A stretch of 64,000 nt of DNA, taken from Stereocaulon alpinum (lineage: Eukaryota; Ascomycota; Lecanoromycetes; Lecanorales; Stereocaulaceae). Shown here in pieces: positions 44,981 through 55,968 of this stretch; positions within the stretch are counted from its first letter, which is position 1; the number at the start of each line of letters is the position of its first letter. The notes below the pieces were generated by a model, which ran no database searches, was not told where the DNA came from, and saw nothing but the letters and a program-made list of their open reading frames with translations. Made by a program: the position numbers and the translations under genes. The stretch is taken from positions 186,001-250,000 of the forward strand of contig JAEUBA010000017.1 of the NCBI GenBank assembly GCA_018257865.1, in the 5' to 3' direction.

Positions 44981-46675
44981 CTACGTCTCAAGCTGGGACC
45001 ACATCTGTTTTGAATACCATGGCACAATTCCGCCAGCCTTTTCAGTTGCAGAATGAAGTAAGCGCATCAGCCTAGCATTTTCACCATTGCGTAATGCTAT
45101 CACCAGAGGTTCATACCCTTCTTTGTTCTTCAGCATAAGATCAGCTCCATGATCGAGTAACATTTTGACAAGTTCGATCGGCGCTTCGCTGTCCCGACGT
45201 TGTGACTCTTCATGCTGTAAGACAATATGAAGCGCAGTAGATCCGTACTTATCTTTTAGGTTGACATTTGCACCAGCGTTCAACAGAAGCCTCGCAATAT
45301 CGACTTCGACCATGGCACATGCACAATGCAATGCCGTACGTCCAGAATTGGGTATGATGCTGTTAACGTCAAGGCCCATGCATATTCCGTAACAGAGGAG
45401 GCTTCGGACAGCACCATCATAGCGCTTTTCCACTGCGAGGTGTAGAGCTGCCTCAAGACTATCTGTCATGTTCATCGTTTGGACGAGATCAGATGAACGC
45501 TCGATAGCCGATTCGATTCCGTTCAATATGTCAAGATCATGGTATAAGCTCTGATGGTAGGACTCAATCAATATTGTTTCCGACTCCTCGACGTTCACTC
45601 CAGCGGTTACTGGGGACCACAAGCTAGTGTACCCGCAACTCCTTTCGTGTTGACCTTCTAAGTCGTCAATATCACTGAGCCAAGGGCATTGTAGTGCAAC
45701 TTCAGCACTTGGACGGCTAGCTGGCTCGGCAGCCATCATATGTTTGACGAGGGCAATTGCGTCATGGTTGGTTGCTTTCTCGCCGAGAGCTTCGATGGGT
45801 AGCGCTATCTTGCCCCAGCAGTACGGTGCGAGAGCATTCAGCTTGGCGAAAGGTGGCCGAAGCGTGAGGAGACGGTGGCAGATACACCCCATAGACCAGA
45901 TATCAACCGCGTTGGTGTATTGTAAGGTCTCTTCTTCCACGTAGCCAAGCACCTCTGGAGCGAGATATTCCCTGGTACCAACTTCAGTCCTGAGAAATGT
46001 CTGATCATTTAAAATGCGCTTCGTAATACCAAAATCTCCGATCTTGACCCAGAAGTATGGCTCTTTCTCGACGACAAAGATATTTTTGGGCTTAAGATCA
46101 CGATGAGTGAAACCATTGCGATGCATGACCTTCAATCCTTCGAGGAGCTGAACTATGATTATTTTGATCTGAGTCTCCGGTAATGATTTATCCATGTACT
46201 GTTGTAAATCGCCGTGCTTGAAGTATTCCATAGCCAAGAAGATGCTCTCCAGCGTTTCATACCATCCTTCCAGACGGACAAAATTGCTCTCGTACTCAGA
46301 TAGCTTTGCCATGGTAGCTAATTCCTTCCTGTAGTCAATATTGTTCCGTGAACAGCCTCTTTTCGATATCTCCTTAACAGCTCTCTCCGCTCCAGCTTCT
46401 TCGACCTCAAGCCACACGACCCCAAAACTTCCGTGGCCCAGCTCTAGGACTCTCTTCCATCGCTTCACAATTTTCACTTTACGTAGACCTTTGGAGCGAT
46501 CGCAAGTAAGATATGTATGTTGTGTGACGTCGTCTAAAAATTCAACATCGAGTTTGTAACGTTCGACAAGATCAAGGCTGGGATCCATAGTAGAGACGCG
46601 AGCTGGTATGGCAGAGTTTGGGTCGCGTCTGCGCGGCGCTTCGTCAGGCTGAGGGAAGGGTCCCGAGTATCTCAT
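44981..46675 (-). CDS. Ser/Thr protein kinase with C-terminal ankyrin repeats
   Basis: Intronless, 564 aa. Kinase about 74-345: GHGSFGVVWLEV (glycine loop 80-85), AVKEI (Lys101), HRDLKPKN (191-198), GDFGI (DFG 214-216), APEV (239-242), DIWSMGCICHRLL. All catalytic residues are present. From about 395 there are ankyrin repeats: SGRTALHCACAMVEVDIARL, LLNAGANVNLKDKYGSTALH, ELVKMLLDHGADLMLKNKEG. Kinase-ankyrin fusions are common in expanded families of filamentous ascomycetes; function is unknown. Start may be the first ATG or the one at residue 30. Its stop lies 26 nt from the P450 stop, with the two genes converging. Confidence 0.85.
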   Translation of the reverse strand: MRYSGPFPQPDEAPRRRDPNSAIPARVSTMDPSLDLVERYKLDVEFLDDVTQHTYLTCDRSKGLRKVKIVKRWKRVLELGHGSFGVVWLEVEEAGAERAVKEISKRGCSRNNIDYRKELATMAKLSEYESNFVRLEGWYETLESIFLAMEYFKHGDLQQYMDKSLPETQIKIIIVQLLEGLKVMHRNGFTHRDLKPKNIFVVEKEPYFWVKIGDFGITKRILNDQTFLRTEVGTREYLAPEVLGYVEEETLQYTNAVDIWSMGCICHRLLTLRPPFAKLNALAPYCWGKIALPIEALGEKATNHDAIALVKHMMAAEPASRPSAEVALQCPWLSDIDDLEGQHERSCGYTSLWSPVTAGVNVEESETILIESYHQSLYHDLDILNGIESAIERSSDLVQTMNMTDSLEAALHLAVEKRYDGAVRSLLCYGICMGLDVNSIIPNSGRTALHCACAMVEVDIARLLLNAGANVNLKDKYGSTALHIVLQHEESQRRDSEAPIELVKMLLDHGADLMLKNKEGYEPLVIALRNGENARLMRLLHSATEKAGGIVPWYSKQMWSQLET

Positions 46676-47343
46676 TCAATCAGAGTGGGGTCACAAACTG
46701 CTCGTACCGCATGGTTAGACCACATGAGCTACCTGATGGGCGAGCAGCATATGCGACATTGCTGCTGTAGAAAGTCAGGATAAGCAGGTCAAATTTCTTG
46801 GCAGAGATCATCAAGCTAGCGTTTCAGGCGCTTCAGCTCCCGCGGCGGGCCGACTTGAGCTGGAAGGGGTGGGTGGGGGCCGTTGAAACCCGCCACTAGC
46901 CACGTGCTGAACCTGCCACCAACATTGTGACCCAACCCCCCCAGCAACGACAACGTCTTCAGAGATGCTGCTTGTTTTCCGGCACATTCCAGTCTATCTA
47001 GCAATTTGTTCTCTGCTCCCATCGCACTGCCGATATCAATTGTCTGCATCCCTCTGCCGTGCAATCCAGACCTTCACCGCACCTTCACCGCCCTTTCTCC
47101 ACATCCAGTATTAAAGCATAGTCCGCTTCCGGTAACTGCCTTTGTCCTCTGCATTCTTGCAAATCGCGCTCTATATCAACTCCCCGTCTAACAAAGTGAC
47201 CTTGTGCCCTCCACGGTAGTCATCATCTTCTTCTGCAGGACGAAAGAGGTTGAGTTGTCAGCGTCCATCCGTGGGGCGAGGAAGGAGCGATTCTTCATTT
47301 TAAGAGACCAGAAGCACCCAACAAGTCTTCGCGAGTTGCACCA
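46676..47343. promoter_or_regulatory. Divergent intergenic region
   Basis: No gene is supported. Presumed promoters of the kinase-ankyrin gene (-) and the coiled-coil gene (+). Confidence 0.4.
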
Positions 47344-48879
47344 ATGCTCAAATTTTTCTCCGATACCGAAAAGTCACCAAGCTCTCATAGCCGGTCCAAA
47401 ACCGTGTCTTACCTGCAGTCCTCGACTGCAAACATCAACACTCCAGCACCCTCTACAACAACCGTTGATGGCCTTCACTTCGATTTCATGGCACCAACAC
47501 TACTCAAAGTAGACCCGCAGCAGCAACACGATCCATTCTCTAGCGATTCGCTTGCCGAGCCCACCAAGTCGCACCAACGCTCACACTCTGAGCAAGTTCG
47601 AGCGAGAACTGAGCTTCCGCCCCTTATCATCCAATCCTCTCAGCTAAGCCTTCAGCGTGGCTCACCGAGACTCAATTCCTCCACAGATCGAAACGAGTTC
47701 CAATTCTCCCTGGAGCAATCGTGGGAGGGTTCTCCTTCGAGGCAAAAGGGGACTTCAATCGCAAGTCGTAATTCAACGCAAAGCAAACCCGACGAAAAGA
47801 TTGGGAAGCTAGCAGATTGGTTCAAGGGAGAATCTGCTCCTATCAGCATTGGTATACTACCATCGCCGACAAACGTGAAGGTGAGCCCTTTGGGTCCAAT
47901 TGGATCAACCTCCGAGATTCGGCCGTCGAGTCTTCTCCAACGGAGTTCAACTGCACAAGGAGCGTCCAAGCCAGCAATGGCAAGTCGGTTCTCGTTCTTC
48001 TCCAGCAAAGCCTCATTGTCCAAGCCTGCCTCACTAGCTCCCAATCACGGTGACGAGTTGCTTGACATGGACGTCAGCAACACTCTCTTCCCAGCTGGCC
48101 CGCCTGATCCTACCTCCCCCGCTGCGTTCAAGAATCTACAACAGCAGGCTGAACGTTTGCTCGCGCGACTACAAACCGCTTACCGAGAACGAACGCTGCA
48201 ACTGAGGGACATGGCAGCTGAGAAGGAGGCATTGGCCGAAGAGACGGAAGGTGCTGAAACTCGAGCCCGACATCTAAAGATACAATTGGACGACATGTCG
48301 GTCAAGCTTGCCGAGCAAGACGAAGCGATGATGAACCTGGTCGATGATCTAGCACAGGAGAAATTGGCAAGGCGAGAAGAGGAGGAGACGAGGAAGCGGA
48401 CTGTAAGACTCGTAGAACACAATTCACCACCAAAGACTTCTCACAGAAGGATCAGTCGTGCAAACACAGTCAGCGACTCTGGTTTTGAATCCGAAGATGA
48501 CAGCCCTGCCGAAAGCGTTTTCTCAAGACGAAATGGTGCTCACTCGCCAACGATGTCTATGTCAAGCGTGTCGTCTACGAGTTCGCCGGATGGATATCAA
48601 TTATCTGAGCTGCATGTACCCACATCTGCACCACACGCTGCACGCCTGAGACTACCTACTAGCCAACTCGCCACCAAAGGCATGCCGGCGGCGTATCGAC
48701 CCGACCTTCACGAAGAGCCCACTCAGTCTGGCTGTCCTAACTGCCAAGGCGTGAGAGCTTCAGAAGCATGGAGTTTACTCGGCGTGCTGAAAGAAGAGAA
48801 CCAATGCCTAAAGCATCGTATTGGCGAGCTGGAAGGGGCACTCGATGGATGTTTGGATGTCGTGAGCAGCTTGAGCTGA
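47344..48879 (+). CDS. Ser-rich coiled-coil protein with C-terminal CxxC
   Basis: Intronless, 511 aa. The N-terminal 240 residues are Ser/Pro/Gln-rich and probably disordered. A coiled coil spans about 260-350 (LLARLQTAYRERTLQLRDM; AEKEALAEETEGAETRARHL), followed by another Ser-rich stretch (SGFESEDDSPAESVFSRR) and a C-terminal segment with CPNCQGVRASEAWSLLGVLK and a final short helix (NQCLKHRIGELEGALDGC). The conserved-looking C-terminus suggests a real fungal-specific protein. I do not recognise the family. The ATG is the first of the frame; an upstream non-coding exon is possible. Confidence 0.7.
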   Translation: MLKFFSDTEKSPSSHSRSKTVSYLQSSTANINTPAPSTTTVDGLHFDFMAPTLLKVDPQQQHDPFSSDSLAEPTKSHQRSHSEQVRARTELPPLIIQSSQLSLQRGSPRLNSSTDRNEFQFSLEQSWEGSPSRQKGTSIASRNSTQSKPDEKIGKLADWFKGESAPISIGILPSPTNVKVSPLGPIGSTSEIRPSSLLQRSSTAQGASKPAMASRFSFFSSKASLSKPASLAPNHGDELLDMDVSNTLFPAGPPDPTSPAAFKNLQQQAERLLARLQTAYRERTLQLRDMAAEKEALAEETEGAETRARHLKIQLDDMSVKLAEQDEAMMNLVDDLAQEKLARREEEETRKRTVRLVEHNSPPKTSHRRISRANTVSDSGFESEDDSPAESVFSRRNGAHSPTMSMSSVSSTSSPDGYQLSELHVPTSAPHAARLRLPTSQLATKGMPAAYRPDLHEEPTQSGCPNCQGVRASEAWSLLGVLKEENQCLKHRIGELEGALDGCLDVVSSLS

Positions 48880-49832
48880 CACGAAGTTGATGTGCTCTAA
48901 ATGAGCTTCAGAGTCTTGGATCACGCATAGCTTGGACATTGCTTGAAGTTGCTCTCTACCCCGCAAAAGCTAGACTTGACGACGCTGGGCTTGGCATCTC
49001 ATCCTTGGGAGCGCATATCAAATTTTGCATCACTATGAGCTTGTTTATGTTGTATATTAGGGCCTTGTCAAGAGCTGACTGCGGCCGGTTATGAAGCATT
49101 TCAATGTCCAAATCCTCCAGGTAGCCAGGTCCATTGTCTGCCAGGTCTCTTGAGACTGATAGCTACAGAGGAAACAGCGAACACTATCCTGCACGGGTCG
49201 ATCTCGTTGAGGACATCCCGAATACCTCACATTCCTTCACACCCGATTGAGAATCCGCACCCAAGCCTCAGCACACAGCCGTCCTTGCCTCCAGAACGCT
49301 GCGTCTAGTCTGCATGCGCATATGGCCCAGGATCTCCGCTGCGTGCTTCACCCACTTCAGCCTTAGCAGTATGCAAACAGCATTGACATTGGAATAGCAT
49401 CTCCCGTGTAAGAATCGATGAAATTTGATATGGGTGGCAGGGTAGAACCAGAGCTTTTTGTTCCAACATTAGACTACTCAATCTTTTCCAATACCCTATG
49501 TCCCGACGTGGAATTAGTACTAGGGCGCAGCTGGCTATTGATACCTTAACGTACCTTAGATACGTCCTTTGGTCGCACCTTCTGTTCTTGGATAACGTCA
49601 CGTGCTAGCGTGACTGCTAACCAATACCCCGCCACATGCCAGCCATTGTTCAACATTACCACATAGTAAGTATACATGATCTTACAATGCTCCGGACACA
49701 TATTTGACGATGATGGCGCGTATGTGTTGAGTTTCTGACTCTCCCAACGACTGTTGCAACGTAGAACAGGCATACCGCTTCCGTTCTCTTTAGCTAGCAA
49801 ATCTACTGGCCTGCCTGCCTCGAGGTCTCACC
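48880..49832. other. Intergenic, no gene seen
   Basis: Nearly 1 kb with short, unsupported frames on both strands. It includes the promoter of the T5orf172 gene. Confidence 0.4.
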
Positions 49833-51296
49833 ATGCCTTTCATACCACACACCCCCGAATCCTTCCTCCCTCGAACTGACTCCAAGAACCCAACTACGAC
49901 ATGCAAAGGTATCACTGCTACTGGTCGACCCTGTAGACGGTCTCTGGGATGCTCCCCTCAAGCGTCTCCAACGCCCACTCGAAGGCCGAAGAATGGAGTC
50001 GTGGCTGTGCTCCCACCGGATGATGAAGATCATGATGGCGCTGCGGCCTTCTTTTGCTGGCAACATCAGGAACAGGCTAACAAGTTGGCGGATACTGATC
50101 AGAATGGGAGGAGGGCTGACATTGTACCACTCCAACAGCGAACGAGCATCGATACATTGGCTGAAAGGTTGGGGGTCTTGGATGTAGAAGAAGGCGTCAG
50201 TTTGGAGCAGAAGAAGCATAGAAGCCAACATGCAAGACCAGCGAGGAAAGCAACACTGCCGCAGAATTGGCAAGATATGAATGGGCCTTTGCTCGCCGTG
50301 CCTAGCGAGAAGCAACGGGCTCGGCAGAGGGAGAAGAAGAAACAGGGTTCGACAGCGGAGTCATATTCGATCCTCTCTATCTTTTGTTGCGTCAGACCAG
50401 GGGACGGGGAGCTTGCCCCTCCGCCACGGGTCCGAAAATATCATGAACATGACCAGCAAAGCCTCAACGAAAAGGCCAGGCTGCCCGCATCAGCGCCGCT
50501 CCTGTGCAGAACAGGTCCTCAAACACAGCAAGACTCATTAAACACCGTTGAAGTATCGGCCTCCGGAAGCCCAGTGTTTCATCGTACCTCTCGACCAGGT
50601 AGAACAACGGCGGATAACGAAAGACCAGCTTTTCCACGAGATCCTCCATCTCAAACCCAAAACCTCCTTTCCTTGATACCTAAGTCATTATCTCCGCAAA
50701 CGACTTCGACTCTGCTTGTTGAGCTTGCTAAACCAGTGTCTCCACATGATGAAGAGGGTTATATTTACATGTTCTGGCTTACTGATGGCGCAGCTAATGC
50801 GCCTGACTCCGGAATTGCATCCTCCTTGCTTGCAGACGCGGGACCTTCGACGCCTACTAGGCGTCACGGAAGTGACGTTCCGCAAACGTATGCTGCGCAT
50901 TCAGGAGAGAGTCCAAATTCGAAGAGCAAGACGATTTTATTGAAGATTGGTCGCTCCTCAAATATTCAGCGGCGTATGAATGAATGGACGCGTCAATGTG
51001 GATACAACCTATCTCTCATTCGCTTCTACCCTTACATGCCTACTTCTCATTCTCGACCAAGTACTTCTACGGCGCCTGCCTCACCTTCATCTCCTCAAAA
51101 GGTCTTGCATGCTCATAAGGTAGAGCGTTTGATACATCTCGAACTTGCGGAGCAGAAATTCAAGCGGAATTGCGAGAGTTGTGGTAAGGGACATCGAGAA
51201 TGGTTTGAAGTCGATAGTAGTCGGGAAGGTGTAAGGAAAGTGGATGAGGTTGTTAGAAGGTGGGTTGGATGGGGTCAGAGAGCTGATGCTGCGTGA
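49833..51296 (+). CDS. T5orf172 (GIY-YIG-type, mug113-like) domain protein
   Basis: Intronless, 487 aa. The C-terminal third matches the T5orf172 domain, a GIY-YIG-nuclease-related fold found in fungal mug113-type proteins: LLKIGRSSNIQRRMNEWTRQ, YNLSLIRFYPY, HAHKVERLIHLELAEQKF and a closing ESCGKGHREWFEV. The catalytic arginine/tyrosine of true GIY-YIG enzymes cannot be assigned from here. The N-terminus (about 20-85) has a putative zinc module: TTCKGITATGRPCRRSL then FFCWQHQEQAN. The middle is low-complexity. Nuclear or DNA-related function is inferred only from the fold. Confidence 0.8.
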   Translation: MPFIPHTPESFLPRTDSKNPTTTCKGITATGRPCRRSLGCSPQASPTPTRRPKNGVVAVLPPDDEDHDGAAAFFCWQHQEQANKLADTDQNGRRADIVPLQQRTSIDTLAERLGVLDVEEGVSLEQKKHRSQHARPARKATLPQNWQDMNGPLLAVPSEKQRARQREKKKQGSTAESYSILSIFCCVRPGDGELAPPPRVRKYHEHDQQSLNEKARLPASAPLLCRTGPQTQQDSLNTVEVSASGSPVFHRTSRPGRTTADNERPAFPRDPPSQTQNLLSLIPKSLSPQTTSTLLVELAKPVSPHDEEGYIYMFWLTDGAANAPDSGIASSLLADAGPSTPTRRHGSDVPQTYAAHSGESPNSKSKTILLKIGRSSNIQRRMNEWTRQCGYNLSLIRFYPYMPTSHSRPSTSTAPASPSSPQKVLHAHKVERLIHLELAEQKFKRNCESCGKGHREWFEVDSSREGVRKVDEVVRRWVGWGQRADAA

Positions 51297-51796
51297 TGCT
51301 TTGTGAGTATGGCTGTGATAAGGATGACGATTTTACTGATATATGACGGAACATGGAAAACGATATGTATGACAGGCGTAGGGCAGGAAATGCTTAACGT
51401 GATCCACGCGAATGTTGGAAGTCTTGATCTGGGATATGAAAACTTCAATGCATTCAAAGTAATGGGCGAGAGAAATTCTGTAGGCGTGACATGTTCCTAT
51501 CTGTCTCACCTAGTCCACATATCAAACCCATCCTCGCCTTCTTTGCAAATGCACACGTCTTCAATGATTGGGTATCTTCGCGCCGTTTAAACTCCATGCC
51601 CCTAAGGTATCGACCTGTCAAAGCATCATGCACGCGTGTTCTCCAAGTCCTAGAACCCTTCCAAATCACCGTAGCCCTGGCCTAATGTTCATGGTTCGTC
51701 CATGATCGCCCACCCCGCGCAGACTATGTCCTTGGCTCCCAGGGCCATCTTCCTGAGAGTGGGCAAATACAGATGGACACAAAGCGCCCAACATCA
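51297..51796. other. Convergent 3' spacer
   Basis: Between the stops of the T5orf172 gene and DCP1. Short frames only. Confidence 0.5.
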
Positions 51797-52768
51797 TTAC
51801 ACATTATTATTCGGCCCAGCTTTCCGGAATAGATCTAGTAAATTCTGAGTATGATCCTTATCTGCTCCTTGCGCCGCCGGTGCATACTTGCCCCGAAGAA
51901 GATTTAACAGATCTTGCTTCGTAGCAGGTCCCTGTGCTACCGGCGCAGGCTGCTCTCGTAATATATCCATTAGCCCTGGCCCGTTATTCATCTGAGCTTG
52001 CTGCGCAGGCGCCGCAGGCTTTGGACCTCTCTGCTCGTCCGTCCTAAATAGGTTTAATAAGTTCTGCGCTTGGTTCGTATTAGGTTGCGGAGTAGGCTGT
52101 GGCGGTTGCGTCTTAGGCTGGCCAAGCAATGCCATTAGGTCTGGACTGCGCGCTGCTGGTTCCTCCTCTTGTGGGACATATGCCCCGTTTCCGTTCCCAT
52201 TTCCGTTCGAGAAGTTGTAGTCTTGGCCTAAGAGTTCGGCGCGCTGCGCGCATTCTAGCATTGCTTGTCCGATTTCGGCGCGGATCCCTTGTGTGCTTCC
52301 TTCTGGTTCTTCGAAGATCCAGAGGCCGTGGACTGTGGGTCCGTCTTGTAGGATGATGTACTCGTCTGTAACTTCCACTTGATCCGCCTTTTCTAAGCGC
52401 AGGGTGAAGTTCTCTAGGCCGCGTCTATTCAGGACGAAGACTACATATCCCTCCCCGTTTTCATTGTGTGTTTGTACGATGAATAGACTCCCTTCAACAC
52501 CGCTCTTTTCCCAGCCTTCTCGCTCGGGGTTGAAGAGGTAGACTACAGCGAATGGTGCGATGCGGAGAATTGATTGGGTGGTGGGTAGATGCCGCTGTAG
52601 GACGGAGAGATTGAGCTGCGCATCTGTGCGGGTGCTGGATTGGGGGGTTGGGAGGGCGTTGTCGTAGTTAGGTGGATTGGGGGGGAAGAAGTCGTAGGTC
52701 GCGGCTGGGGCGTCGGAGTCGGAGGGCTGGTGGGTGTGGTGAATATGATGGGGGAAGAATGCGGTCAT
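51797..52768 (-). CDS. dcp1: mRNA-decapping enzyme subunit 1
   Basis: Activator of the Dcp2 decapping enzyme in 5'-to-3' mRNA decay (P-bodies). Intronless, 323 aa. The EVH1-like DCP1 domain covers about 50-180: LNLSVLQRHLPTTQSILRIA, FAVVYLFNPEREGWEKSGVE, SLFIVQTHNENGEGYVVF, LNRRGLENFTLRLEKADQVE, and LQDGPTVHGLWIFEE. The C-terminal 110 residues are Gln/Pro-rich and carry about five short leucine motifs (LMALLG, LLNLFR, LMDILR, LLNLLR, LLDLFR). These resemble the helical leucine-rich motifs that bind Edc3-type LSm domains. The start is the ATG giving MTAFFPHHIHH. Confidence 0.92.
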   Translation of the reverse strand: MTAFFPHHIHHTHQPSDSDAPAATYDFFPPNPPNYDNALPTPQSSTRTDAQLNLSVLQRHLPTTQSILRIAPFAVVYLFNPEREGWEKSGVEGSLFIVQTHNENGEGYVVFVLNRRGLENFTLRLEKADQVEVTDEYIILQDGPTVHGLWIFEEPEGSTQGIRAEIGQAMLECAQRAELLGQDYNFSNGNGNGNGAYVPQEEEPAARSPDLMALLGQPKTQPPQPTPQPNTNQAQNLLNLFRTDEQRGPKPAAPAQQAQMNNGPGLMDILREQPAPVAQGPATKQDLLNLLRGKYAPAAQGADKDHTQNLLDLFRKAGPNNNV

Positions 52769-53670
52769 TGCGGAGGAAGGTGGGGGCGAGTGGATTTGCC
52801 CTGTTGACGATGGGTAGACGGCTTGCGTAGTGAGATTTGGTGGTAGTTGGAGTTTGAGGCCGCGTAATTTATAGTGGGCTAGATCTAGCGTCGTATTTTG
52901 AAACCGAGTCGCGTTTTGGGATTTGCAAGAATTGATTTCATTGTTGACTACGCTGCGACTTCAACACAGGGATCATGACCGATTATGCAAACACTCATCC
53001 CTCCTGTGATTTGACGGGCAGCGGAAGACAAGACTCCCGTGGAGTAGGCAACCTTGCCCTTTGAGCTCGAGGAAATTCATATTTAGCACCTTCAGAACTC
53101 CAGCCCCGCTTAGTCTCGCCCATGTCACTCTACAGAGAGTCCCCAAGAAGCAGCTCCGACGCATGGATGAATCTCTATCTACGCTTTCACCTGTACCATC
53201 ATGTGGTCACCGTTTCGATCCCATTATTTTGGCGTTAGCCCAGGTGTGCCGGCTGCAACGCGTGTACTCGCTGCCTTCAGATGCTCAATGCTCAAAACCA
53301 GAACCATTTGCTTTGACTGATTATACTCTAAGGCGGCTTCGCTACCTTGGGCCTAAAACCGCTAACTGAATCAATGTACGTATCGTTAGGTTCTGAGAAG
53401 GTCGGAATAGGTTGAAATAGTAACTCTTTTTCTTCACGCTCGCTAACAGGGGAACGCCCTCGTCGGCTACAGCTACTGAATCTAGCCCGATCCTGCATAT
53501 GCCGGTACGCCTGGGATTTGCAGCTAAAGACTAGGTTCTCGAAATCAGGCTGAGGAGGGTTGATGGAAATGGCCATCCCCGCGACCTTTTGCACCATCCT
53601 ACACATATACGTCTTAGGGAATTTGAGCGCATTGCATCTCTCTGGAGACTAGGCTTCCCTCTCGACCACC
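52769..53670. other. Intergenic, no supported gene
   Basis: Upstream of DCP1. A 92-codon minus-strand frame (53328-53606) has a protein-like composition but no motif and no splice evidence. Confidence 0.4.
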
Positions 53671-54219
53671 ATGAGGTTCTTCGACCGCGTTTGCGAGACC
53701 CTTACCCGAGCTCTGGGTTTGACAGCTTTGTCTCCATGGGCCGATGATGGGCTCTCTCAACCTTCCTTTGCAGACGCCCGCGATCCAAGAAGCCTCGTAT
53801 CCTACCGGCAAAACACGACCACTTGCAGTGGGGACTATTCAATCTATCCATTCGTGGAAGCAGCCGAAGCTACCGTCGGGTTCAGTCTCCAGTCCACCGA
53901 ACCCGTCGCCTGGCTATACTCGTACAGTATGACACCTACTCAGTCGTCTATACTGAGCTCGGGAAGTGTGGCTATGCGCTGAAACATACATGTAGTACCA
54001 TCTCAACGGGACAGATCATGAATTCAATGCCAATGTATGAGTCGCCTCCATGGGGGAAAGATATTCAACCTTCAATATCCTGGACTATGGATTGAAGCGT
54101 GCTGAGGCGACACCGTTGAAGTCACCGTAGAGAACCATCTGCAATTCAATGGAAATACCATCCATTGGCACGGCGTCAGAATACTAAATGAGTTCGAAAT
54201 CAATGGAGATGGAATATAG
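53671..54219 (+). pseudogene. Relic of a laccase-type multicopper oxidase
   Basis: The secure part is 54106-54216, which reads GDTVEVTVENHLQFNGNTI followed by HWHGVRILNEFEINGD and then stops (TAG 54217). VxVxNxLxxNGTSIHWHG is the first copper-ligand motif (cupredoxin domain 1) of ascomycete laccases, here with both histidines. Upstream frames (53671-53982 with SGDYSIYPF, and 53823-54095) may be remains of the preceding domain but switch frame. No downstream copper motifs (HSH, HCH, HPxHLHGH) were found, so most of the enzyme is missing. Confidence 0.75.
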
Positions 54220-55968
54220 TACCAAACGCATACAAATCGGAGGTGTATCCTTGCCAGAAGATCTAGACCTAGCCTGGCTTCGGCTTTGAGTCTGAGTCGA
54301 CTCGTTGGAATAGCCTAGTTGCATGCTAGGCACCCGCAGCCATAATATTGGCATCAGATTCTAAAGACGAAGGTTGAGGCTTTGACCTGCCAGGGTATAG
54401 ATTCAAAAGCCCCTGCGGAATATTGGGCCTCTTAGAAGCTCCCACGTCAGCCTTGAGTGGCCTGTGGTCGTTGCATGTGGTCGGGCCTCCACGATTTCAT
54501 TGCGGCCTGCAAGGGCCAAGCCATCATGCATGCGACATCCCATTCTATATACGTTTTGCGTTACTAAAGCCTTGGCATATCCGAAAGTTTTGGATTATGA
54601 GCACTGCGGAGGGGCTTTAGACACTTCAAGTAGGGCATGATAAATCGCCCTAATCGAAGTTCAGGTGCTTCCACATCGGCCCTTGATCTGAAGCACGCAC
54701 TTCGCTTTAGTCAGCGTGAGGGTATGTCTGGAATCAACGAATATCGAGCACTTCTTGTTCGTCGCTTCATGAAGATCGCCAAGCGTATTAGTATGGAGAA
54801 TAATATCTTCGCCGAGAGGTTGTAAGAGGTAGGTTCAATGGACGTGATCGATTGATTGATTGATTGATTGATTCATTGACTGTCCCAGCGCCCGCAAAGG
54901 CGCTATGCAGCGTTATCTTACAGGGGATTTACGGGGTCTAGAGCCGCCCGAGGCAACTCTATTCCCCTCAAAGCAATACCGGGCGCCCGCTAATCTAGTG
55001 CAAATTGCAGAGCTTCAAAATGCAAAGTCCAAAATCGCAAAGTCCCAAATAAATACATATCCCTCCGCCAGGCTTGCTTTGTCCCTTGCTATGGGTTCCG
55101 TGTCTGTCTACATTACGCTAGCGGTCGATCATCCGGTCTCTTAGCTTGCGCCAAACCTGGCCCAAGAGACCCTGTTATTTGGGAGCTGTGACACCGAACT
55201 CCTCCACTGTTAGGCTTTGTTCGGCATGTACAAGCTTGACAGCTGGACTGGGTTAGAGTTGCAGCTCCAAGCTACAAACGAGATTTAGATGCTGCGTCCT
55301 GCCCCACGTGTACGCGTCGAGCAACAAGTCTATTTTGCCTAGTTATGGGAGCTTTTGGCGAAATCACAAAGGCTTCATAAGCTCCGACTTTGGTCTCGAA
55401 TCACTGTCGTAAAATTTCCGTTGTAGAACGAAGATGAGTGCAGGGTTCTGCGGATATTCCAAGCCATAACATCCTTTTTAGCTCTTGTTTGCCTCAAGAG
55501 AATGATCACGCATCCCGTTCAAGATGAAATAATCATATTGGGACATGCTGACAGCTTACCACTTTTGACTGGCCTGCAGGAATACGAGGCATTTCTTCTG
55601 GTATGCACCTTCAGTTTCCTTCCTACAGGAACAGGGCGTAAAAACACCAGTCATTTAATTCAATCCACAGAACGGCTCATGAAAGGGGATTGGTCTTGGA
55701 GGTGTTCTACTCTACTTCATCAATGAACCCAAAATTTAGCCACTCCTTGCCCGGAGCTGCATCTGTGGACTCTTGAATTTTCTGCCTCCTGTATAGAAAT
55801 GCCTCCGCCCGGAGAATCCGACATGACATCAGGTCTGGGCGCGCTAATTGACTCGAGGTGGCGTTTCCGTGACGACTTTTTGCGGATCATGCAGCAATTA
55901 TATCACCTCTATACTCGCCTGCAGTGCCTTTGCATGCAGTAAGAAGTACGCGTCTTCGAACCTCAAGC
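54220..55968. other. Intergenic with gene debris, no intact gene
   Basis: 1.7 kb without a supportable gene; short frames (e.g. 54637-54825, 54905-55144, 55502-55726) have no motif. A (GATT)n tract lies at 54849-54873. Probably part of a decaying block. Confidence 0.45.
54849..54873. repeat. (GATT)n microsatellite
   Basis: Six tandem GATT units followed by an interrupted CATTG. Confidence 0.95.

Noticed and set aside
53328..53606. Minus-strand 92-codon frame upstream of the laccase relic
   Set aside because: Protein-like composition but no motif, splice signal or promoter to support it.
54637..54825. 62-codon frame that could be a transposase remnant
   Set aside because: No recognisable transposase motif or terminal repeats nearby.
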